Numbered from the stretch's first letter, positions 18,896 through 28,967 are shown. The stretch: DNA of 64,000 nucleotides from Gemmatales bacterium (GCA_026004675.1 BPJP01000001.1:1-64000), one strand, 5' to 3'. The notes: generated by a model not told the origin, from the sequence alone. A program made the numbers and translations.

Positions 18896-19258
18896 ATGGC
18901 GGATCGTCACACAAAGTCGGGAGATTGCTTCGTGGATGCGGAATTGCTGGTGAACCGCGTATTGGACGACGAACGCCTCACCGAGGGGCTGGACGAAGAA
19001 GAGGCGCAACGTCTGGTCAATTGGCTCGTGCAGGAAGCCGAGAACATTGCGGCCGAATGCAAAAGCCAAGAAGAAGGTTGGAAAAGGCTGGACGCCCGGT
19101 GCCGACAGGCTCGGGCCGTCAGCCGACTTGTCGAACTCTGGTGTTATCAACGCGACAAGGACGCAGCGGCGCGTCTTGCCAGCAAAGAACGGCTGCCTTG
19201 GCCCTTGCCCAACGATCCTTGCGAGGCTCTCAGTCGTCTGCTTGACCACATCCAATGA
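18896..19258 (+). CDS. Small conserved-type hypothetical protein
   Basis: This is a soluble, acidic and mainly helical protein of 120 residues (LLVNRVLDDERLTEGLDEEE, RLVNWLVQEAENIAAE, then RLVELWCYQRD). I do not recognise a family. The frame is open for 57 codons further upstream but the composition changes there; the ATG at 18896 is the most plausible start. It follows the kinase gene by 187 bases and may belong to the same unit. The helical, charged composition would fit a small adaptor, but that is inference. Confidence 0.6.
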   Translation: MADRHTKSGDCFVDAELLVNRVLDDERLTEGLDEEEAQRLVNWLVQEAENIAAECKSQEEGWKRLDARCRQARAVSRLVELWCYQRDKDAAARLASKERLPWPLPNDPCEALSRLLDHIQ

Positions 19259-19367
19259 TCAACCAGGTTCTCTCGATTAACTCTACCCAGCCCAACAAAC
19301 ACCTGTTCGACTCCTCCGCTGAGCGTTCGGTTGGCAACACTTAACTACGATATCAGGAGGTGCATGG

Positions 19368-20456
19368 ATGCGCAAATTCCTCTGGGCGTTTTTGATACTC
19401 CCGTTTATCGGCTGTGACGCCGCCGACATTGTCTCGCTCGATGACCAACCTTCTGCCCGAGCCAGCCATGACGGCCAATCCGGGCCGATTCGAGTCTACT
19501 TCACCCAACCGGATCGATCCGCGAAGGACGCTCCTATCATCGATGCTCTTGTTGGCTACATCGCCCAAGCCCAAACTTCGATCGACGTCTGCGCCTTTGA
19601 ACTCGATAACCAGCGGATTACCGAAGCGCTGCTGGCGGCAAAACAGCGCGGCGTAAAGGTCCGGCTGGTCACCGATACAGACTATCTGGAAGAAAGCGGC
19701 GTCACCCGATTGCGGCAAGCCGGTGTCCCAGTCGTCGATGACAGCCGGCCTGGTTCGCTTATGCACAACAAGTTCATGGTCTTCGACAATCGGTCCGTAT
19801 GGACAGGCTCGATGAACTTCACCGAGAACGGCGCCTACAAGAACAACAACCATGGCGTTTTCATTGATGATGCCCGGATTGCCGCCAACTACGCGACCAA
19901 ATTCAGATGGATGTTCGAACAACGCAAGTTCGGCGGTGCGCCATCGCGATCAGCAAAAATTCCTCATCCCGTTGTGACACTTTCTGATGGAACGAAGATC
20001 GAGAACTATTTCTCCACCCACGACCATATCGCCGATCGGCTGATTGCCAAGATTCGCCAGGCGCGAAAATCCATCCATTTCCTGGCATTCAGTTTCACCC
20101 ACGATGGGATCGGCAAAGCGATGCTCGAACGTGCGAAGGCCGGCGTCGAAGTCAAAGGGGTCTTTGAAAAAACGCAGACTGGCGGCCGATACACAGAATT
20201 TCATCGAATGAAAAAGGCGGGGCTTCCCGTTTTTGTCGACGCCAATCGCCGCAACATGCACCACAAGGTCATCATAATTGACGGCCAAATCACCGTTGCT
20301 GGTTCGTACAACTTCAGCGCCAGTGCGGACAAATCCAATGACGAAAATGTCGTGATCATCCACAGCCCGCGAATTGCCGCCCTTTTCGAGGCAGAGTTTC
20401 AGCGCGTTTATGGTGCCGCCGAACGTGCCGCCTCGACAACGGCTCTGGCGCGCTGA
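19368..20456 (+). CDS. Phospholipase D-like lipoprotein
   Basis: This 362-residue protein has a lipoprotein signal (MRKFLWAFLILPFIGC, lipobox IGC). It has two PLD phosphodiesterase repeats, each with a complete HxKxxxxD motif: MHNKFMVFDNRSVWTGSMNF in the first half and MHHKVIIIDGQITVAGSYNF in the second. The family covers phospholipases, nucleases of the Nuc type and cardiolipin synthases. The size and export signal fit a secreted Nuc-like or phospholipase enzyme. The first repeat is preceded by SIDVCAFELDNQRI, the usual family start. AGGAGGTG sits just before the ATG, a strong ribosome binding site. Confidence 0.9.
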   Translation: MRKFLWAFLILPFIGCDAADIVSLDDQPSARASHDGQSGPIRVYFTQPDRSAKDAPIIDALVGYIAQAQTSIDVCAFELDNQRITEALLAAKQRGVKVRLVTDTDYLEESGVTRLRQAGVPVVDDSRPGSLMHNKFMVFDNRSVWTGSMNFTENGAYKNNNHGVFIDDARIAANYATKFRWMFEQRKFGGAPSRSAKIPHPVVTLSDGTKIENYFSTHDHIADRLIAKIRQARKSIHFLAFSFTHDGIGKAMLERAKAGVEVKGVFEKTQTGGRYTEFHRMKKAGLPVFVDANRRNMHHKVIIIDGQITVAGSYNFSASADKSNDENVVIIHSPRIAALFEAEFQRVYGAAERAASTTALAR

Positions 20457-20515
20457 AACCCCTGCTGGCAAGGTACTTTCTTCACGCAAGGCACGCGGTC
20501 GAAACACATGGGACC

Positions 20516-22030
20516 ATGTGCGACGATTCCGAAGACAGGATACAAGATCGACATTATTGCCACCGAGGCCGCGCAAGCAAGTTCTTGCTATGCGCGGTCT
20601 ATTTCGCTATTGGCGTTGGCCTGGCTGCACGGTTGAAGCAGTATATTGGCACCCCTTCTTATTGGTACGACGAAGCATACTTGCTCGTCAGCATCTCGAC
20701 CAAATCATACGGGGAATTGCTCGGACCGCTGCGCGGTTTTCAAGCCTCTCCGCCTCTGTTTTCATGGGCGTTACGCGCCTTGTACGAACTCGCCGGTGCG
20801 TCGGAATGGGCCATGCGATTGCCTGCCTTTTTGGCTTCGATGGCAACCGTCGTGCTGATAATCCCTCTGGCACGGCGGACACTCAGTGGTTCGGGCTGGT
20901 GTTGGGCCGCTGTCTTTTGCGCGCTCTCCCGACATGCCATCGTCCATTCGTATGAAGCAAAGGTTTACAGCGTCGATGTTTTTGCCACTGTTGTCACGTT
21001 CTTGAGTGGGGCGATCTGTCTGAAAGGCTATTCTCATCGCGAGCGGACCTTTGGTTGGGGAATGGTCTTCGTGTTGGCCTCGATTGCCCCGTGGCTTTCT
21101 TATCCGAGCGTCTTCGTTTTAGGAGGCGTCAGCGCCTCCTTGTTCGTCGACGGTTTCCGACACCGTTCCCCGAATCGACTCGTCGCCTGGTTCGCCATGT
21201 CGAGCCTTTTGGTCTTGTCGTTTGCCAGTGTCTATATCTTCGCGATCCGAATTCAGACCTCCGACTACATGACATCCTACTGGCAGCCTTTCTTTCCGAA
21301 TCTGACGTCAGCTGTCGATTCCCTTCGATGGTTTATCGAGACGCTTGTTCATATCGGTACCTACGGAACGACAGGAATGGGCTGGCCCTTGTTGGGCTTC
21401 GCGGTCTTGGGATTCGCTCGATTGGTCCAAAGAGACGTAGCGACAGCGGTCATGTTGGCTGGTACGCTCATCCTGGCGTTTGCCGCGGCGATCTTTCGTT
21501 TGTATCCGCTTCACGATCGCCTGGCGTTCTTTGCCGTCCCCTGCATCTGGCTGGGAGCGGCTGCCGGCATCGATTGCCTTTTGTCCTCCGTTTCGGCTCG
21601 GTGGCGCTTTGTCCTTCTTACGGTCGTACTGGCCATCCCGGCAAACGACCTGATACTTGCGTTACAATATGTCGCCGTCGTGAAACCTCGTGTCGATTTC
21701 AGGTCCGCCTTTGATTTTGTTCATGCCCGCCGAAGATCGGGAGATCGGCTCTGGCTCCCGTTTACCGAGGTTTATGAGGTGTACCACGGCATCGACAGCC
21801 ACCTTCTTCCTTCGCATCCTAGTCCCGATCAAATTGAGCAGGTCGTTCGGTCACAACGTTTGTGGTTGATAGTGGCACCGAATGCGCCGCAAACTTATCC
21901 CACGATATTTTCCCGGCTGAAAAGACTTGCTGGAACTCCACATTTGCATCATACGGTCCGGGGACTGGAAATCATGCTTTTCCAGACTCGGCCGGAAGCG
22001 AAACCAGGAAATCGCCAGAATCCGCCCTAG
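20516..22030 (+). CDS. GT39/ArnT-like polytopic membrane glycosyltransferase
   Basis: This 504-residue protein has about ten hydrophobic segments. The first periplasmic loop carries the acidic motif WYDEAYLLVS, where the DE-type motif is diagnostic of GT-C enzymes (GT39, ArnT, PMT). FQASPPLFSWALRALYELAG follows, a typical next element. Such enzymes transfer sugars from polyprenyl-phosphate carriers to lipids or proteins on the outer face of the cytoplasmic membrane. The C-terminal 100 residues are soluble. The start at 20516 has no strong ribosome binding site. It lies 60 bases after the phospholipase D gene. Confidence 0.85.
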   Translation: MCDDSEDRIQDRHYCHRGRASKFLLCAVYFAIGVGLAARLKQYIGTPSYWYDEAYLLVSISTKSYGELLGPLRGFQASPPLFSWALRALYELAGASEWAMRLPAFLASMATVVLIIPLARRTLSGSGWCWAAVFCALSRHAIVHSYEAKVYSVDVFATVVTFLSGAICLKGYSHRERTFGWGMVFVLASIAPWLSYPSVFVLGGVSASLFVDGFRHRSPNRLVAWFAMSSLLVLSFASVYIFAIRIQTSDYMTSYWQPFFPNLTSAVDSLRWFIETLVHIGTYGTTGMGWPLLGFAVLGFARLVQRDVATAVMLAGTLILAFAAAIFRLYPLHDRLAFFAVPCIWLGAAAGIDCLLSSVSARWRFVLLTVVLAIPANDLILALQYVAVVKPRVDFRSAFDFVHARRRSGDRLWLPFTEVYEVYHGIDSHLLPSHPSPDQIEQVVRSQRLWLIVAPNAPQTYPTIFSRLKRLAGTPHLHHTVRGLEIMLFQTRPEAKPGNRQNPP

Positions 22031-22127
22031 CTGTCGTACTTTCTGGCGGTATCTTAACGTCTAGTTTCGGCTGGTTGGCCGCGATCCGGCATTGCCGTTC
22101 CAGAATAGGTTTCGTGGAGATTTCGAT

Positions 22128-23321
22128 ATGCCTCGCTGGACGTTGACAGATGCTGCCTCGAATGTTTGGCTCGAAGAGTTCACGGCCAATCATCACCATA
22201 CTCCATTGCCAGCAAAGTACCAGTGGCACATTCGCAAGCGCAGCTTGCACGGCGGGCTGAGCGACGGCATAGATGTCGTCGAGATCGATAACGGGCCGCT
22301 GTCGTTCGCGGTGCTGCCGACTCGTGGAATGGGGATTTGGCGCGGCAACTACCGGGGTATCCCTTTAGGTTGGCAGGCTCCTATACGTGGTCCGGTTCAC
22401 CCCAAGTTCGTCCATGAAAGCGATTTCGGGGGGCTCGGCTGGTTGACCGGTTTCGACGAATGGCTGTGCCGATGCGGTCTGGCTTCGAACGGCCCGCCCG
22501 GCGAAGACGTATTCACCGATGAAAACGGACAAACCCATAAAACGAACTTGACCCTGCACGGACGAATCGCCAATCGCCCAGCGGATCGAGTAGAAGTTCT
22601 TGTTGAGGAAGAACCGCCCTACTACCTGCGTGTGCGCGGACAAGTGGAAGAGTCCGGCTTGTTTCTGCCTCGACTTCGCTTGACTACTGAATACACGACG
22701 GCGCTGGGTTCGAATTACATTGAAATCCATGACGTCGTCGAGAATCTGAAATCCTCGCCGGCGGAGATGCAGCTTTTGTACCACTGCAATGTGGGATCAC
22801 CGCTGTTGGAACCAGGTAGCCGGGTCGTGGCCCCCGTCAAGGAGATGTCTCCCTTGACGACGAGAGCAGCTGAAGGAATCGACCAGTGGCAAGTCTATGG
22901 TCCGCCAACCAGTGGTTTCAGCGAACAAGTGTATGTGTTTGAACTATTGGCGAACACCCAGGGACAAACCGTGGCCATGCTGCATAACTCAAATTCAGAA
23001 ATCGGCATGGCCGTTCGCTTTCGGCCCGAGGAGCTTCCCTGCTTTACCGTTTGGAAAAACACCGGTGCCCTGGCAGACGGGTATGTGACGGGACTGGAAC
23101 CGGCGACGAACTATCCCAACTTCAAGACGTTCGAACGCAAACAGGGCAGGGTGGTTCGACTCGCGCCCGGGGGCCGCTGGGAAGCACGCTGGCGAATTGA
23201 AGTTCACGACTCACGTGAAGCTGTCGCCAACGTCCTGGCTGAAATTTCGGATTTGCAGAACCAACAGACCGCCAAGATACATAAAGAGCCGCACGTGAAA
23301 TTTTCCGCCCAGGCAAAATGA
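22128..23321 (+). CDS. DUF4432 / aldose 1-epimerase-like protein
   Basis: This 397-residue protein is of the DUF4432 group in the galactose mutarotase-like superfamily. Conserved elements are VLPTRGMGIWRGNYRGIPLG, GFDEWLCRCGL, LTLHGRIANRPA, LLYHCNVGSPLLE and, late in the chain, CFTVWKNTGALADGYVTGLE. The His in LHGRIAN and the Glu in GLEPATNYPN lie where mutarotases keep catalytic residues. The substrate is unknown. The ATG at 22128 is preceded by a GGAGA-type site; an upstream ATG at 22092 is possible but less likely. It converges with hemE, 39 bases apart. Confidence 0.85.
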   Translation: MPRWTLTDAASNVWLEEFTANHHHTPLPAKYQWHIRKRSLHGGLSDGIDVVEIDNGPLSFAVLPTRGMGIWRGNYRGIPLGWQAPIRGPVHPKFVHESDFGGLGWLTGFDEWLCRCGLASNGPPGEDVFTDENGQTHKTNLTLHGRIANRPADRVEVLVEEEPPYYLRVRGQVEESGLFLPRLRLTTEYTTALGSNYIEIHDVVENLKSSPAEMQLLYHCNVGSPLLEPGSRVVAPVKEMSPLTTRAAEGIDQWQVYGPPTSGFSEQVYVFELLANTQGQTVAMLHNSNSEIGMAVRFRPEELPCFTVWKNTGALADGYVTGLEPATNYPNFKTFERKQGRVVRLAPGGRWEARWRIEVHDSREAVANVLAEISDLQNQQTAKIHKEPHVKFSAQAK

Positions 23322-23329
23322 TCGCGCTA

Positions 23330-23355
23330 CTCTGCAAAACCGCCAAGATGCAGAG
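23330..23355. terminator. Possible bidirectional hairpin between convergent genes
   Basis: CTCTGCA and TGCAGAG form a perfect 7-base-pair stem with a 12-base loop in the 39-base gap between the DUF4432 gene and hemE. There is no T-run on either side, so termination by this hairpin is uncertain. Confidence 0.35.
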
Positions 23356-23360
23356 AATAT

Positions 23361-24398
23361 CTAAGGACGAAGACCTTGCTTCGCCGCCTCGATGTAGGCT
23401 TCGAAATTTTCTACGGGTGCGTCGCGATTCATGCCGTGGCTCAAATTGACAATGTGGCGCTGACCGCCACCGGCCATTATGCAACGTCGCGTTGCATCGG
23501 CGACTTGCTCTGGCGTGCCGGTACGCATCACTTTTTCGTCTACGTTTCCCTGAAAGACCAATTGCGGGTACCGCGACCGCAGCGCTGCCAGATCGTGCGT
23601 CACGCCCAGACTGACAACATCCGCGCCGCATGTGGCAGCCAACTCCAGAAACGGGCACTCTTTGACGAACAAGACTCTTGGGACCTCGGTGACAGAGGAA
23701 AAAATTTGCCGATGGTACCGATGTGCCCATTGTTGGTATTCGGCATTTTCCAGACCGCCGGCCCAGGAATCGAAAAGCTGGTAGACGTCCGCTCCTTCAT
23801 TGACAAGAGTTCCAAGAAAATGGACTGTGGCTTCTGCTACTCGATCGAGAAGCGACTCCCAGACGGCCTCGTTTTCCTGGGCGAAACGGCGGGTGGCCAC
23901 GAGGTTTTTTCCCGTACCGATGCAATAAGTTGCGAGTGTAAACGGGGCACCGGCAAAAACGATAACCGGCAATTCGCCTTTCAATTCACGCTTCACTCTT
24001 GTCAGCAAATCGACAATGTGCCTGAACCGTTCCGGATTGGGGCGCGGATCGAGCCTGGCGACATCCGCTGCCGTGCGAATCGGTTTGTCGGGCACCGGGC
24101 CGATTTTCGGTGCAAGGGTGAATGGCAACCCCATAGCCACGGTCAAGGTGGTGATGTCGTAGAAAAGAATGATCGCGTCGACGCCAAAACGCCTGGGCAA
24201 AAGAGATGCCTGGGCAGCGAGATCGACGTTTTCGGAAAATTCGTAAAATGAATGTCCCTCGCGCAGCCGGTTGAATTCGGGGTCCCATCGACCGGCTTGG
24301 CGCATGGCCCAAACCGGAGGTCGTTCGACCCTTTCGCCGCGTGCGGCCCGAACAAGAAGATGTTCCGCGGCTGTTTTGGCTGGTGAAGCGCTCATCAT
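23361..24398 (-). CDS. hemE: Uroporphyrinogen decarboxylase
   Basis: This 345-residue enzyme converts uroporphyrinogen III to coproporphyrinogen III in heme synthesis. Signature residues are present: PVWAMRQAGRWDPEF (the two substrate-binding Arg), the essential Asp in LFYDITTL, GAPFTLATYCIG, LFDSWAGGL and NLSHGMNRDAPVENF (the late His). The motif FSDI of most HemE proteins is FYDI here. Two ATG codons (24398 and 24395) follow a GTG at 24407; I chose the first ATG. It lies 140 bases downstream of the tricorn protease gene and is transcribed in the same direction. No other heme gene is nearby. Confidence 0.94.
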   Translation of the reverse strand: MMSASPAKTAAEHLLVRAARGERVERPPVWAMRQAGRWDPEFNRLREGHSFYEFSENVDLAAQASLLPRRFGVDAIILFYDITTLTVAMGLPFTLAPKIGPVPDKPIRTAADVARLDPRPNPERFRHIVDLLTRVKRELKGELPVIVFAGAPFTLATYCIGTGKNLVATRRFAQENEAVWESLLDRVAEATVHFLGTLVNEGADVYQLFDSWAGGLENAEYQQWAHRYHRQIFSSVTEVPRVLFVKECPFLELAATCGADVVSLGVTHDLAALRSRYPQLVFQGNVDEKVMRTGTPEQVADATRRCIMAGGGQRHIVNLSHGMNRDAPVENFEAYIEAAKQGLRP

Positions 24399-24537
24399 CG
24401 AAACCACGCCCGCTTTGACTCAGACGCTATCGCACAAATTCAGCGTCCCAGCTAGCATATCGAATTCAGCGGGACCAACAAATGCCGCCGGCAGCAATTC
24501 GTCGATGATGTCGCTCTCTCGATTGCTGCCAGTGAAG

Positions 24538-27500
24538 CTATTTCCTGGGAAAAGGAGGAATGGGCGGCAACTTGGGCGGGTTCTTTTTCAATTCTTTGAG
24601 GATCTCCTCGATCGCCCGGTTAAGCTGCTGGTCTTCACCGGCGAACTCCTTGGCTGGATCGTTGTCGACGACAATATCGGGATCGACGCCGTGCCCTTCG
24701 ATGATCCAGCGTTTGCCATCGAGCGAATAGGGCGCGAATTCGGGTTTGCGAAGTTCGCCACCGTCGAGGAAGGGAAGCGAACCACGGATACCCACGACGC
24801 CGCCCCAACTGCGTTTGCCTATGAGTTTGCCGAGTTTGTAGTGTTTGAAACGATAAGGGAAGAGATCGCCATCGGACGCTGAGAATTCATTCATCAGGCA
24901 AACCATCGGCCCTTGCATGAGGTCAAAGGGATCGGGGCGTGGAGCGGTATCGCGCGACATGTCGATCATCGCCACTTCACGGCGCAGTCTTTCGATAATC
25001 ATCGGGGAAACGTTGCCGCCACCGTTGCCTCTTACGTCGATAATCAAACCTCGTTTGCGCAATTGCGGATAGAAGTGTTTGGCAAATTCGTTGAGGCCCC
25101 GAGGCATCATATCGGGAATATGAATATAGCCGACCTGGCCATTGGTGGCTTTATTAACTTTTTCAATATTATCCTGGACCATATTGTAGTAGTAGAGACC
25201 GTGTTCGTCCGCGATCGGGCGGATCACGACGTCGCGTCTTCCTTTTCGAGTGGGCCTGGAGTTGACGGTCAAACGTACCTGTTTGTCGGCTTTGTCGACC
25301 AGTGCCTCGAAGATATTGGTCATTTCATTGGTGGGTTTGCCATCGACCGCGAGGATGTAGTCGCCGACTTTGACGTTGACGCCGATTTCCGCAAGAGGAG
25401 ATCGCAATGACTTGTCCCAGTTCGAACCTTTGAGAATGCGGGTAATCTGGTAATAACCGGTTTTTTCGTCGCGCCGAAGCTGGGCTCCCAGCAGGCCAGT
25501 GCGAATGCGTTTCGGCTGCGATCGGTCGCCGCCGCTGACATAACAGTGGCCGGCATTCAGTTCGCCGATCATTTCTCCAATGATATACGTCAGATCATTG
25601 CGGTGGTTGACGTGTTTGAGCAAGGGTTCATATTGCTTGCGCACGGCTTTCCAATCGACCCCATGCATGTTGGGCGCATAGAAGAAGTCGCGCATTTGCC
25701 GCCACGATTCATCGAAGATTTGCTGCCATTCGGCGCGCCGGTCGATGCGGGCATTCATGTCGGATAGATCGAGACGATCCTTGACGGAAATCGGGCCGGC
25801 GGGCAGGTCGATAATGGCATAGCCGGCTTGCTGGTTGATCAGCATTTTTTTGCCGTCGGCACTGATTTCATAGCCAGTGACCGCACCCAAAGACGTTTCT
25901 TTTTGCTTGCCGAGATCGTAGCGCAGCAGGGTGCGTTGCGGGTCGCGCCGCGAGGTGCGCAAGTAGAAAACGCTGTCACCGACCGAAGCAAGCGCGGTGT
26001 AATTTGCGGGTGTAATCGGCAGCCGCAGTACCCGTTCCTGGATGCCTTCGAGATCGATCCGAATCGGCTCGCCTGGTTTAAGGGCTGGCTTCGGGGCAGG
26101 CGTTTCCGTCCCGACTTTCACTTCGTCGCTTTTCGGCTGAAACGGCGATGGTGTCTCAGCCGACAGTGTGACGAAATAAATACGAGACATATCGACATAG
26201 GCATGATTCCACTCCGTTCGGCTATAGATGGGGTTGAAATCCCTGTCGGACACGAAGAACAAATACTTGCCGTCGCCGCTGAAGATCGGTTCGTAGGACT
26301 CGTAAAAGCCCTTGGTGACGGGAAACGATTTGTGCTGTTCCAGCGAATACAAGAAAACCTGCTGCAAACGGTCTGTTTGGTGTTGCGAGTAGGCGACCCA
26401 CCGGCTGTCGGGTGACCATGCATAATCGCGAATCTCCCATGCTTTCGCCTGTGCGATCAGCGTCACTTTCTTGGTCGTGATATCGACATAGTGGAGCCTC
26501 AGAAGTTTGTCCGCCCACAGGATTTTCTTGCTGTCGGGAGACCAGTATAGTGTGTATTTGTAGGGTGGTCCGTTATGGGTCAGCTGCACAGGAGCCCGAT
26601 CCTGTCTGGGGTCCACGATGTAGATTTCATCCTCACCGCTGGCGTCGGAAATGTAGGCGATATACCTGCCGTCGGGCGACCACTTGGCGTCGCGCTCGTG
26701 GACTCCGGGGGTTTGTGTCAAGTTGCGAGTCGGGCCATCTTTGGCCGGCACGGTGAAAATATCGCCCCGAGCCACGAACAAAGCCCGGGCGCCATCGGGC
26801 GAAATCTCGTAACGCGTGATGAATTCCTTGACGTTTTTCCATTCGGGGCGGCTGCCGGTTTCGTCTTCCAAAATGCGCACAGGAACTTTGACGGCTTTTT
26901 CTTCCTTGAGATCAAAACGATAGATGTAGCCCCCTTTTTCAAAAACGATGGCTTCTTTGCCGAGCGAGGGAAACTTGATATCGAAGTCGGAAAAGTTGGT
27001 CAGCCGTCGCGTCTTTTTCGTTTCCAAGTCGTAAACGTAGAGGTTGAAGCGCTTCTTGTTGTCGCGATCGGACAGAAAATAGATGCGTTGTCCCCACCAC
27101 ATGGGAATAATATCCTGGGCGGGATGATTGGTGATATTGGTGGTTTTTCGGGTTTGGAAATCATGAATCCAGATATCATCAGCCATGCCGCCGCGGTAGC
27201 GTTTCCATGTGCGAAATTCACGGAAGATGCGGTTGTAGGCCAGTTGTTTGCCGTCGGGAGAATACGAACAAAAGCCGCCCCGCGGCAAAGGGACCTGCTC
27301 GTGGAGACCGCCTCTGGCGGGCACGAGAAAGAGTTGCCCATTGAACGAATTCGGCTCGATCATCCGGGAGCGAAAAACGACATGGCTATTACCTTTCCAG
27401 CCCATGACGATGTTGTTTGGTCCCATGCGGTCGGCGACATCGTCGCGTGCCAGTGTCGCCGTGAAGGTCAAACGTTTGGGGGAGCCGCCCTCGGCCGGCA

Positions 27501-27768
27501 TCAGATACACTTCGGTGTTGCCGTCGTATTGGCCCGTGAAAGCAATGTGTTTGCCATCCGGTGAAAAGCGGGCGAACATTTCGAAACCGTCGTGATTCGT
27601 CAGACGCCGGGCAATGCCCCCTTTCGCCGACACTGTGTATAAATTGCCAGCGTAGGTGAACACGATTTTATCCTGGTGAATAGCCGGAAAACGCAGCAGG
27701 CGAGCTTCTTGAGCCGGTAACGGTACCGTGACGAAGAAAAGCACGGCAAAGGCAAGAATCCTGCGCAT
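24538..27768 (-). CDS. Tricorn protease homologue, exported
   Basis: This 1,076-residue protein has a signal peptide (MRRILAFAVLFFVTVPLPA). It has a long PD40/tricorn propeller region to about residue 660, a C1-like helical domain, a PDZ domain (GVNVKVGDYILAVDGKP) and an S41-type catalytic domain. Counting from this start, the catalytic residues fall almost on the archaeal tricorn numbers: His741 in NAGHCY, Ser965 and Asp966 in SASDGD, and Glu1024 in IIEGHG (Thermoplasma: His746, Ser965, Asp966, Glu1023). The first Ser of the archaeal tetrad (745) is Gly here. Tricorn degrades oligopeptides; this exported form probably works in the periplasm. The ATG at 27768 begins the signal peptide. Confidence 0.93.
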   Translation of the reverse strand: MRRILAFAVLFFVTVPLPAQEARLLRFPAIHQDKIVFTYAGNLYTVSAKGGIARRLTNHDGFEMFARFSPDGKHIAFTGQYDGNTEVYLMPAEGGSPKRLTFTATLARDDVADRMGPNNIVMGWKGNSHVVFRSRMIEPNSFNGQLFLVPARGGLHEQVPLPRGGFCSYSPDGKQLAYNRIFREFRTWKRYRGGMADDIWIHDFQTRKTTNITNHPAQDIIPMWWGQRIYFLSDRDNKKRFNLYVYDLETKKTRRLTNFSDFDIKFPSLGKEAIVFEKGGYIYRFDLKEEKAVKVPVRILEDETGSRPEWKNVKEFITRYEISPDGARALFVARGDIFTVPAKDGPTRNLTQTPGVHERDAKWSPDGRYIAYISDASGEDEIYIVDPRQDRAPVQLTHNGPPYKYTLYWSPDSKKILWADKLLRLHYVDITTKKVTLIAQAKAWEIRDYAWSPDSRWVAYSQHQTDRLQQVFLYSLEQHKSFPVTKGFYESYEPIFSGDGKYLFFVSDRDFNPIYSRTEWNHAYVDMSRIYFVTLSAETPSPFQPKSDEVKVGTETPAPKPALKPGEPIRIDLEGIQERVLRLPITPANYTALASVGDSVFYLRTSRRDPQRTLLRYDLGKQKETSLGAVTGYEISADGKKMLINQQAGYAIIDLPAGPISVKDRLDLSDMNARIDRRAEWQQIFDESWRQMRDFFYAPNMHGVDWKAVRKQYEPLLKHVNHRNDLTYIIGEMIGELNAGHCYVSGGDRSQPKRIRTGLLGAQLRRDEKTGYYQITRILKGSNWDKSLRSPLAEIGVNVKVGDYILAVDGKPTNEMTNIFEALVDKADKQVRLTVNSRPTRKGRRDVVIRPIADEHGLYYYNMVQDNIEKVNKATNGQVGYIHIPDMMPRGLNEFAKHFYPQLRKRGLIIDVRGNGGGNVSPMIIERLRREVAMIDMSRDTAPRPDPFDLMQGPMVCLMNEFSASDGDLFPYRFKHYKLGKLIGKRSWGGVVGIRGSLPFLDGGELRKPEFAPYSLDGKRWIIEGHGVDPDIVVDNDPAKEFAGEDQQLNRAIEEILKELKKNPPKLPPIPPFPRK

Positions 27769-27896
27769 GAAAACCTCCGGTTGGCGAAACTGGCATGATG
27801 ACAATGGAGTGTCATTTTCGCAAAGTCGACCGCGGGAAACAACCCCCGCCGTATGATTTCGTTTACGTCCCCCGATCGAATTGGTTCGGCATGCTC

Positions 27897-28673
27897 TCAA
27901 GAAAACGATTCTGCCAGCAGCCCCTCTACCAGGTTCTTGCTGGCAGCCAAGGCTGAGACGGGATCAGGGTGAACAGGATTGAATTCGAGCGCCACCACCC
28001 CTCGGTAGTGCACCGTGCCAAGCGCTTGAAACGCCGATTGCAACTGCTTCCGGGTCAGGCGGCCGGTCAAGAGAGGCCAATGCAGGTCTTCTTCGCCGTC
28101 GTTGTCATCGAGGTGGACATAGCCGAGCCGATTTCCCGCCCACTCGATCATCTCCGCCGGCTCCTCGTTGCAGATCAAACAATGCCCGATGTCAAGCAAG
28201 AGATAGAGATTCTCAACTTTTTCCATAAATTCGATCGTCTTTCGGACGCTGTCCAGGGCTTTCCCCGGAAAATGCTCCAGACACAGGCGAATCATACGGC
28301 CAGTGGCGTCATCCACCAACTCTTTGCAACTGTCGGCAAAGCGTTTTAATCCCTGTGGGCTTTCGTCCCTGCCGGGAAGGATATAGGCGCAGGTCGCTCC
28401 CAGCCTGGCCGCGTCAGCAAGCTGTTCTTTCATCATCTTCACCGCCTTCTGCCGAGCTTCGCCGATGCCGTCCACGCTGCATCCTTCGGGAAGGTGTCGA
28501 CCAATAGCAGCGCACGAGACGATCAGTCCGCTGTCGGCCAGCGCCTCCCGATCCGCGTCCTTGCGATCGACTTCGCCAACGATATCCACGTAGGCAAACC
28601 CTAATGCCGCCAACTGTCGAACCGCGTCGGCAAACCCCATCGGCAACGAAGTTGACATCGCAGAAATGTCCAT
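27897..28673 (-). CDS. Sugar phosphate isomerase/epimerase (AP endonuclease 2-like TIM barrel)
   Basis: This 258-residue TIM barrel is of the xylose isomerase-like superfamily. Recognisable strand ends are DISAMSTSLP, YVDIVGEVDRKD, RLCLEHFPG (metal-binding Glu), LLLDIGHCLICNE (Asp and His), YVHLDDNDGE and GVVALEFNPVHPDP (terminal Glu). The set of Glu, Asp, His and Glu fits divalent metal binding. The substrate is unknown, as usual for this family. The ATG at 28673 is preceded by GAAAGG on the minus strand; 26 codons of open frame upstream look unrelated. It lies upstream of the tricorn gene on the same strand and diverges from pyk. Confidence 0.85.
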   Translation of the reverse strand: MDISAMSTSLPMGFADAVRQLAALGFAYVDIVGEVDRKDADREALADSGLIVSCAAIGRHLPEGCSVDGIGEARQKAVKMMKEQLADAARLGATCAYILPGRDESPQGLKRFADSCKELVDDATGRMIRLCLEHFPGKALDSVRKTIEFMEKVENLYLLLDIGHCLICNEEPAEMIEWAGNRLGYVHLDDNDGEEDLHWPLLTGRLTRKQLQSAFQALGTVHYRGVVALEFNPVHPDPVSALAASKNLVEGLLAESFS

Positions 28674-28967
28674 CTTTTCGCGCCTTTCTAATCGGCGGTG
28701 TGGCGTGCGTGACGCCAGGTATCCGCTGCGTCTGTGCCTCTGCAAATCCAAGATTGGCCGGTCATCCCCCCATTGCCGGCCCTATGGTGATCGTGTCGGC
28801 AGCGAGCGTCAAGCGGCTGCTGTACTCCTTTGCGATTGGTTTCCGTTTTCGGGCGTCGTTGGGTGGTCTGCTGTTGTCGATTTTGGCCGGGCAGGCGAGC
28901 GGCTCAAGTCGTAAACTTGATAGGGGAACCAACTGCTGTCGGCAACCATGATAACAAGGAGGCGTTT

